From positions 1-18,023 of the forward strand of contig JADGDA010000021.1 of assembly GCA_015228695.1 (NCBI GenBank): 18,023 bases of DNA, read 5' to 3'. A model generated the notes under the pieces. It was not told the DNA's origin and ran no database searches. It saw nothing but the letters and a program-made list of their open reading frames with translations. Positions within the stretch are counted from its first letter, which is position 1. Every line of letters begins with the position of its first letter. Position numbers and translations under genes: made by a program. Source of the DNA: Alphaproteobacteria bacterium. Its GTDB lineage: Bacteria > Pseudomonadota > Alphaproteobacteria > Rhodospirillales > Rhodospirillaceae. Positions 13,244-18,023 of this stretch are shown here, one piece after another.

Positions 13244-14935
13244 ATGACGGCCACTAACGAATTCCGCGTCTGTCCGGATACGGGCTTTCGCGTCCACCTG
13301 CCGGCGGAAGCGTTGATGAAAGTCAACGCCGTCGCCGCGGTCGTGTTTCTTCTCATCGGCGGCATCTTCGGACTGCTTGTCGCACTGACCCGCTGGCCCG
13401 CCGTGCACCTGCTTCCGGCGGACCTGTTCTATATGGCTCTGACGGCCCACGGCACCGACATCCTTCTCGTCTGGGTCATTTTCTTCGAGGTCGCGGTTCT
13501 GTATTTCGCCTCGTCGGTTCTTCTGAACTGTCGGCTGGCGACGCCAAAGCTCGCTTGGCTGGCATTCGCGCTGATGATGATCGGCGCGCTGTTCGCCAAC
13601 TATGTGATCGTCATCGGTCAGGCGAGCGTGATGTTCACCTCCTACGTCCCGATGCGCGCGCATCCGCTGTTCTATCTGGGGCTCATCCTGTTCGCGGTGG
13701 GAGCCCTGATCGCCTGCGGCGTGTTCTTCGGAACCCTGGTGATCGCCAAGAGGGAGCGCACCTACGAAGGCTCGATCCCGCTGGTGACCTTCGGAGCCAT
13801 GGTCGCGGCGATCATCGCCGTGTTCACCATCGCCTCGGGCGCGGTCATCCTGATCCCGACCCTTTTGTGGTCCGTGGGCATCGTCAGCTACATCGATCCC
13901 CTGCTGTACAAGGTGATCTGGTGGGGCATGGGCCACTCGTCGCAGCAGATCAACGTGTCGGCCCAGATCGCCATCTGGTACGCCATCGCGGCCATTCTGT
14001 TCGGCGCCAAGCCCCTGTCGGAAAAGGTCAGCCGTGGGGCGTTCCTGCTCTATATCCTGTTCCTGCAAATCGCCAGCGCCCACCATCTCCTGGTGGAGCC
14101 CGGCCTCAGCTCGGAATACAAGATCTGGAACACCAGCTACGCCATGTACCTCGCGGTTCTGGCCAGCATGATCCACGGCCTGACGGTGCCGGGAGCCATC
14201 GAGGCGGCTCAGCGCAAGAAGGGCTACAACAAGGGTCTGTTCGAGTGGCTGCGCAAGGCTCCCTGGGGCAATCCGGTCTTCTCCGGCATGTTCCTGTCGC
14301 TGGTCCTGTTCGGCTTCCTGGGCGGCATCACCGGCGTCACCATGGGCGTCGAGCAGATCAACCTGATCATCCACAACACGATCTACGTCGTCGGCCATTT
14401 CCACGGTACGGTGGCGGTCGGAACCACCCTCGCCTTCATGGCCGTCAGCTACTTCGTCGTGCCCTTCCTGTGGCAGAAGGAGCTGGTCATGCCGGGTCTT
14501 GCCAAGTGGCAGCCGTACCTGTTCGGCATCGGCATGGGCTTCGTCGCGGTGTTCCAGATGGGCGCGGGGACCTTGGGCGTGCCCCGTCGTCACTGGGACA
14601 TGAGCTTCGCCGACGCCGTTCTGAAGTTCGACTTTTCGGCGGCCGCCTATCTCATGATGGCCCTGGCCGGCATCTTCTCGGTCATCGGCTCCATCGGGGC
14701 GCTCGCCTATATCCTGATCATGGTTGGAACCATCCTGTTCGGAGAGCCGAAGCGGGCGGCCGCCAAGGCTCCCGCCCCGGCCCAGCCTTCCGCTGCGGAG
14801 TCGGTCCGGCACGGCAGTGCCGGAACCCTGGAGGTACCCGGAACGTTTGTTCTGGCTCTGGTCTTCCTGACCACGTTCGTCTTGTACTACTACGTCAACT
14901 GGAAGTATCTGTCGGAATTGTGGCTCATGAAGTAA
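13244..14935 (+). CDS. Divergent heme-copper oxidoreductase subunit I (NO-reductase-like active site)
   Basis: A 563-aa protein with about 13 membrane helices, carrying the low-spin heme and the heme/CuB centre. All six histidines are present: His69 (TAHG), His231 (WWGMGH), His280-His281 (ASAHH), His385 and His387 (VVGHFHG). The overall look (MFTSYVPMRAHPLFYLGL) is of the B family. The striking point is residues 231-235, HSSQQ, where O2 reductases have HPxxY: the Tyr cross-linked to the CuB His is replaced by Gln235, and the Pro by Ser. cNOR and qNOR also lack this Tyr and have Glu at the same +4 place. So NO reduction (sNOR-like) is more likely than classical O2 reduction, but this is inference. 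The C-terminus adds an Ala/Pro linker and a last TM helix (about 530-550). Confidence 0.94.
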   Translation: MTATNEFRVCPDTGFRVHLPAEALMKVNAVAAVVFLLIGGIFGLLVALTRWPAVHLLPADLFYMALTAHGTDILLVWVIFFEVAVLYFASSVLLNCRLATPKLAWLAFALMMIGALFANYVIVIGQASVMFTSYVPMRAHPLFYLGLILFAVGALIACGVFFGTLVIAKRERTYEGSIPLVTFGAMVAAIIAVFTIASGAVILIPTLLWSVGIVSYIDPLLYKVIWWGMGHSSQQINVSAQIAIWYAIAAILFGAKPLSEKVSRGAFLLYILFLQIASAHHLLVEPGLSSEYKIWNTSYAMYLAVLASMIHGLTVPGAIEAAQRKKGYNKGLFEWLRKAPWGNPVFSGMFLSLVLFGFLGGITGVTMGVEQINLIIHNTIYVVGHFHGTVAVGTTLAFMAVSYFVVPFLWQKELVMPGLAKWQPYLFGIGMGFVAVFQMGAGTLGVPRRHWDMSFADAVLKFDFSAAAYLMMALAGIFSVIGSIGALAYILIMVGTILFGEPKRAAAKAPAPAQPSAAESVRHGSAGTLEVPGTFVLALVFLTTFVLYYYVNWKYLSELWLMK

Positions 14936-14958
14936 AATAACATGCGCAAGTAGACTAA

Positions 14959-14989
14959 CGGGTGGCAGAGATGCCACCCGATTTTTTTT
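14959..14989 (+). terminator. Strong intrinsic terminator after subunit I
   Basis: A perfect 9-bp stem, CGGGTGGCA (14959-14967) with TGCCACCCG (14972-14980), loop GAGA, followed by A and eight T (14982-14989). It stands 23 nt after the subunit I stop and before senC, so it separates, or sets the ratio between, the oxidase genes and the senC-cytochrome b part. Confidence 0.93.
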
Positions 14990-15031
14990 GTAAGTTATCT
15001 TAATTTACTTTCATCAACACTCGAATGTGTG

Positions 15032-15037
15032 TAAAAT
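15032..15037 (+). promoter_or_regulatory. Possible -10 of the senC transcription unit
   Basis: TAAAAT (5 of 6) in the AT-rich stretch just after the terminator, 50 nt before the senC ATG. Only a poor -35 (TTTCAT at 17-nt spacing) is present. The terminator upstream makes a local promoter likely, but the exact site is unsure. Confidence 0.35.
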
Positions 15038-15086
15038 GCGGGGGTTTGGCGTTTTCCTCTGCCATCCCCGCGGTTGGAGTGTTGTG

Positions 15087-15902
15087 ATGCTGGGCAAGAT
15101 TTTGGCGGCTGTCCTGGCCGTGGCGGTTCCCGCCGGTTCCTTGTCCGCGAAGGCTCCGACCCAAGAGTCCGCCCTGGAGGTGAGCCGGGCCGCCATCGGC
15201 CGGCAGGTCGGCGACCACGCCTTCACGGACAGCGGGGGAAAGACGCTCCGGCTTTCGGATTTCCGGGGCAAGCCGCTGGTGATCAGTTTCGTTTATACCA
15301 GTTGCGACCATGTCTGCCCCCAGATCACCCAGACCCTCGCCCGCGCGGTGGACGAGGCGGCCGGTCTGATGGGCCGGGACGCCTTCTCGGTGGTGACGGT
15401 GGGGTTCGACACGCGAATGGATTCGGAGGTCGCCATGCGTGCCTTCGCCAAGGCCAACGGACTCGGGAACGTCTCCAACTGGGCCTTCCTGAGCGGCGAA
15501 CTGCCCTCGGTGATCGGTCTGGCGGAGGACGTCGGGTTTCAGTTCTGGGGGTCGAGCCAAGGCTTCGACCATCTCGCGCAGACGACGTTGCTGGACCGGG
15601 AGGGGCGGGTCGCCAATCAGGTCTACGGCAACAATTTCCCCTCGTACCAGTTGATCGACCCCCTGAAGGACCTGGTCTCCGGGGCCTTGAGCGGCTCGGT
15701 CCGCCTCTCCGCCCTTCTGGAGCGGGTGCGGCTTTTCTGCACGGTCTACGATCCGAGGACGGAGCGGTACCGGGTGGATTACAGCCTTTATATCGAAGGC
15801 GCGGTCGGGTTTCTCAGCCTGATCGCCGTGGGCTGGCTCCTGGTGGCCAACTGGCGGCGGTTGGCGCCTAAGACACAACGTGAAGAGGACATGCAACCTT
15901 GA
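15087..15902 (+). CDS. senC: SCO1/SenC family copper chaperone
   Basis: Membrane-attached thioredoxin-fold protein that helps load copper into CuA or CuB of heme-copper enzymes. The 271-aa protein has a signal peptide (MLGKILAAVLAVAVPAGSLSA), the SCO copper site Cys73-x3-Cys77-Pro (TSCDHVCPQ) with the partner His162 (FDHLAQTTLLD), and unusually a C-terminal TM helix (about 236-256), which would anchor it. I start at ATG 15087, with GGAG at 15076-15079; codons from GTG 15027 onward lie over the promoter region. Its stop shares one base with the start of the cytochrome b fusion (TGATG). It most likely matures the subunit II encoded just upstream. Confidence 0.93.
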   Translation: MLGKILAAVLAVAVPAGSLSAKAPTQESALEVSRAAIGRQVGDHAFTDSGGKTLRLSDFRGKPLVISFVYTSCDHVCPQITQTLARAVDEAAGLMGRDAFSVVTVGFDTRMDSEVAMRAFAKANGLGNVSNWAFLSGELPSVIGLAEDVGFQFWGSSQGFDHLAQTTLLDREGRVANQVYGNNFPSYQLIDPLKDLVSGALSGSVRLSALLERVRLFCTVYDPRTERYRVDYSLYIEGAVGFLSLIAVGWLLVANWRRLAPKTQREEDMQP

Positions 15903-17446
15903 TGGACCATCTGCGCGCCCCGATCTGGCGGGCGTTTCTCGGCGTGGAGGAGGCCATGGACCGGATCGTCGGTCCGGCCTGGAACCCCTTTTACCATTTA
16001 GGGTCGTTGGGGTATTTCTTTTACTGGATCGTCGCCGGGACGGGCCTCTACCTGTACGTCTTCTTCGATACCAGCGCCGTGTCGGCGTTCGAGGCCATCG
16101 AGTATCTCACCCATACCCAGTGGTATCTGGGCGGGGTGATGCGCAGCCTGCACCGGTACGGCTCCGACGCCATGGTGGTGGTCATGATGATCCACATGAC
16201 CCGGGAGTTCGCCAAGGGCCGCTACACCGGCGCCCGCTGGTTCGCCTGGTTCACCGGAATTCCCCTCATCTGGTTCGTGCTGACGTCGGGGATCACGGGC
16301 TATTGGCTGGTCTGGGACCAAATGGCCCAGTACGTGGCGATCGCGTCGATGGAATGGCTGGATTCGCTGGGCATCTTCAGCGAGGCCATCGCCAACAATT
16401 TTCTCACCCGGGGCAGCCTGTCCGACCGCTTCTTCACCCTTTTGATCTTCATCCATATCTTCGCCCCGCTCACGCTGCTGTTCATCATGTGGATTCACCT
16501 GCTGCGCATCAGTCATGCCGAGACGAATCCGCCCAAGGGCCTGGCCATCGGCGCGTTCGCGATGCTGACGGTCCTGTCGCTGGTCAAGCCGGCGGTCAGC
16601 CACCCCATGGCCGATCTTGGTCTGGTGGCGCGGGAACTGCACATGGACTGGTTCTACCTCGCCTTCTATCCGCTCTATGACGAGTGGGGGGCGGCGGCGT
16701 TGTGGGCTCTGACCGTCGGCGGCAGCATTCTTCTGTCGCTGGTGCCCCTGACCAAGCGGCCGCCCGTGCCCCCGAAGGCCGTCATCGATCCCCCGAACTG
16801 CAATGGCTGCACCCGCTGCTTCGCCGATTGCCCGTTCGGAGCCGTCACCATGGCGTCCCGCACCGACGGAAGCCGGTTTTCCAAGATCGCGGTGGTCGAC
16901 CCGTCCCTGTGCACCGGATGCGGCATCTGCTTCGGGGCCTGTCCGACCGGCTCGCCCTATCGCTCGGATGAGGCTCCCGAGGCGGGAATCTATCTGCCCG
17001 ATCTCCCGCTGACCGTCCTGCGGGAACGTTTGACCGGGGCGGTCTCCGGCCTGGATCAAAGCCCACGGGTGCTGGTGGTCGGCTGCGAGCGCGGGGCCGA
17101 TCTGGCCGCCCTGAAAAGCGGCGGGATCGCGGTGCTCACTCTGCCCTGCGTCGGGATGATTTCCCCCTCGTTCATCGACTTCGCGTTCAATCGGGGACGG
17201 ATCGACGGCTTGGTTCTGACCGGATGCCGCGAGGGAGACTGTTTCCACCGTCTGGGCATTCTGTGGACCGAACAACGGATCACGGGCGAGCGTCCCCCGG
17301 AATTGCGCGCGCGGGTGCCTCGGGAACGGATGCTGTTGTCCTGGATCGGCTCCCCCGGCGGCGAGAATCTGCTGGACGATGTCGTGGATTTCCGTGACCG
17401 CCTGAAGGTATTGCCGCCCCTGTCCAGACGGGGAGACGCCCGATGA
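15902..17446 (+). CDS. Cytochrome b - ferredoxin - FlpD/MvhD-like fusion protein
   Basis: A 514-aa membrane electron-transfer protein of three parts. Residues 1-285 are a cytochrome b N-terminal (b6-like) domain with two heme pairs at the classical 14-residue spacing: His84/His98 and His185/His199. Residues 296-350 are a bacterial ferredoxin with two [4Fe-4S] motifs, CNGCTRCFADCP (Cys300-310) and CTGCGICFGACP (Cys337-347). Residues about 388-462 look like the FlpD/MvhD domain (VLVVGCERGADLAAL, TLPCVGMISPSFIDFAF, LVLTGCREGDCFHR), with four Cys (395, 416, 442, 447) that could hold a [2Fe-2S] cluster; one Cys of the usual first pair is missing. The FeS parts should face the cytoplasm. It could carry electrons between a cytoplasmic donor, the quinone pool and the oxidase; direction is not known. 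Start ATG 15902 is coupled to senC. Confidence 0.93.
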   Translation: MDHLRAPIWRAFLGVEEAMDRIVGPAWNPFYHLGSLGYFFYWIVAGTGLYLYVFFDTSAVSAFEAIEYLTHTQWYLGGVMRSLHRYGSDAMVVVMMIHMTREFAKGRYTGARWFAWFTGIPLIWFVLTSGITGYWLVWDQMAQYVAIASMEWLDSLGIFSEAIANNFLTRGSLSDRFFTLLIFIHIFAPLTLLFIMWIHLLRISHAETNPPKGLAIGAFAMLTVLSLVKPAVSHPMADLGLVARELHMDWFYLAFYPLYDEWGAAALWALTVGGSILLSLVPLTKRPPVPPKAVIDPPNCNGCTRCFADCPFGAVTMASRTDGSRFSKIAVVDPSLCTGCGICFGACPTGSPYRSDEAPEAGIYLPDLPLTVLRERLTGAVSGLDQSPRVLVVGCERGADLAALKSGGIAVLTLPCVGMISPSFIDFAFNRGRIDGLVLTGCREGDCFHRLGILWTEQRITGERPPELRARVPRERMLLSWIGSPGGENLLDDVVDFRDRLKVLPPLSRRGDAR

Positions 17447-17958
17447 AGCGCCAACAGAACCTGACCGTCCGCGTCGTGGGATTGAGCGTCACCCTGGCCG
17501 CTTTTGCCGCCGTGGTCGGTGTCTTTTCCTCCTGGCCCGTCTACGAGGCGTTTCCTCACGGTCTGGCCTTGATCAAAGTAAGTCTGGCGGTGGACGGCGT
17601 CCGCACGGCGGCCTGCCGCGAACGGACCCCGGAGGAGTTGGCCAAGCTGTCGCCCAACATGCGGACGAAAACGGTCTGCCAACGCGAACGCGCCCCGGTG
17701 GTGGTGGAACTGGTCCTGGACGGCAGGCCGGCGTTGAGCCAAGTGGCCGCGCCGGCCGGTCTGTCACGGGATGGCGCATCGAACGTCTATCAGCGCTTCC
17801 CGGTTCCGGCGGGTACCCACAAGATCGCCCTGCGCATGCGCAACACGCCGCGCGAGGCGGGGTATGATTTCGTCCGGGAGGAAACCGTCACCCTGAAACC
17901 CGCGCAAGTTCTGGCGGTGACGTTCGACCGGCAAAGGGAAATATTCGTGTTTCAGTAA
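17443..17958 (+). CDS. Membrane-anchored periplasmic protein of unknown function
   Basis: A 171-aa protein with one N-terminal TM segment (about 10-30, VVGLSVTLAAFAAVVGVFSS) and a soluble domain that should lie in the periplasm. The domain is beta-rich (LIKVSLAVDG, PVVVELVLDG, GTHKIALRMRN, ETVTLKPAQVLAVTFD), suggesting an Ig-like or cupredoxin-like sandwich. It has two Cys (58 and 79) in similar settings (ACRERT, VCQRER), perhaps a disulfide or metal site. I know no family. It starts inside the last codon of the cytochrome b fusion (ATGA overlap, GGGAG upstream), so it is part of the same system. FixH-type assembly factors are similar in topology, but no specific motif supports that. Confidence 0.82.
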   Translation: MKRQQNLTVRVVGLSVTLAAFAAVVGVFSSWPVYEAFPHGLALIKVSLAVDGVRTAACRERTPEELAKLSPNMRTKTVCQRERAPVVVELVLDGRPALSQVAAPAGLSRDGASNVYQRFPVPAGTHKIALRMRNTPREAGYDFVREETVTLKPAQVLAVTFDRQREIFVFQ

Positions 17959-17959
17959 T

Positions 17960-17983
17960 GCGGTTTCCGCGCGGGTTATTTTT
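17960..17983 (+). terminator. Weak terminator candidate after the last gene
   Basis: GCGG (17960-17963) and CCGC (17967-17970) form a short hairpin, followed 5 nt later by TTATTTTT (17976-17983). The stem is only 4 bp and the T-run belongs to the terminal repeat, so this is a weak call. Confidence 0.35.
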
Positions 17984-18023
17984 GGTCGAGGCGTAGCCGA
18001 TTATTTTTGGTCGAGGCGTAGCT
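17976..18023 (+). repeat. 25-bp direct repeat running off the window edge
   Basis: A 25-bp unit at 17976-18000 begins again at 18001. The first 22 bases are identical (starting TTATTTTTGGTCGAGG); the last visible base of the second copy (T, 18023) differs. No spacer lies between, so this is a tandem and not a CRISPR-like repeat. The number of further copies cannot be seen. Confidence 0.85.

Noticed and set aside
13103..14977. 624-codon minus-strand frame opposite the heme-copper genes
   Set aside because: Low-complexity Asp/His/Gln/Arg translation; the plus strand encodes unmistakable subunit I and II sequences.
15004..15017. Second FNR-like site (TTTACTTTCATCAA) upstream of senC
   Set aside because: Only the right half is good (left half TTTAC against TTGAT), and its centre does not fit the activator distance from the best -10 at 15032-15037.
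15998..17275. 425-codon minus-strand frame opposite the cytochrome b fusion
   Set aside because: Shadow frame with biased composition; the plus strand has all heme and FeS motifs.
17976..18023. Start of a CRISPR array
   Set aside because: The two copies are directly adjacent with no spacer, and no cas gene is in the window.

Overview
The window looks like a chromosomal segment of a high-GC alphaproteobacterium, most plausibly a Rhodospirillales / Magnetospirillum-like organism. This rests on the rpsR - DUF2232 - rplI order, a PhaR-type PHA regulator, a YdcH/DUF465 mini-protein, a receiver protein with the YFGPDRRRR tail seen in this group, and a perfect CtrA-type site. The lineage is inferred from gene content only. 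No tRNA, rRNA, IS element or CRISPR array was found.

Layout. (1) 1-1807, plus strand: ribosomal operon segment rpsR - DUF2232 membrane protein - rplI, preceded by what may be the last codons of rpsF. (2) 1859-2485, plus: a VOC/glyoxalase-fold protein, convergent with a minus-strand pair, mtnP and an unknown lipoprotein (2507-4053). (3) 4223-6897, minus: phaR, and upstream of it a tightly overlapping trio of N-formylglutamate amidohydrolase, GNAT acetyltransferase and rhomboid protease. (4) 7042-9199, plus: a single-domain response regulator, an Hpt phosphotransfer protein started from TTG, and cobC, convergent with ubiX (9232-9804, minus). (5) 9805-12256: a CtrA-type site, a 54-aa DUF465 protein, a pseudo-receiver/GAF protein, a 67-aa orphan protein and a double-ACT regulator. 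(6) 12359-17958, plus: a respiratory locus.

The respiratory locus is the most interesting part. It encodes a 54-aa single-TM protein, a CuA subunit II with one TM helix, a 563-aa B-family-like heme-copper subunit I, a SCO/SenC copper chaperone, a 514-aa fusion of di-heme cytochrome b + 2x[4Fe-4S] ferredoxin + FlpD/MvhD-like domain, and a membrane-anchored periplasmic protein. Subunit I keeps all six metal-binding histidines but replaces the HPxxY element (the His-Tyr cross-link of O2 reductases) with HSSQQ. That argues against ordinary O2 reduction and resembles the nitric-oxide-reductase branches of the superfamily. The neighbouring senC recalls the norSY-senC clusters of ammonia oxidizers. 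A TTGATCACAGTCAA FNR/Dnr-type site lies about 42 bp upstream of a plausible start of transcription, which fits induction by low oxygen or NO. My working model is a low-oxygen NO (or atypical O2) reductase, with a dedicated cytochrome b/ferredoxin/FlpD protein that could link the cytoplasmic reductant pool, the quinone pool and the oxidase. A strong terminator splits this locus after subunit I.

The window ends inside a 25-bp direct repeat that starts a second copy right at the edge.
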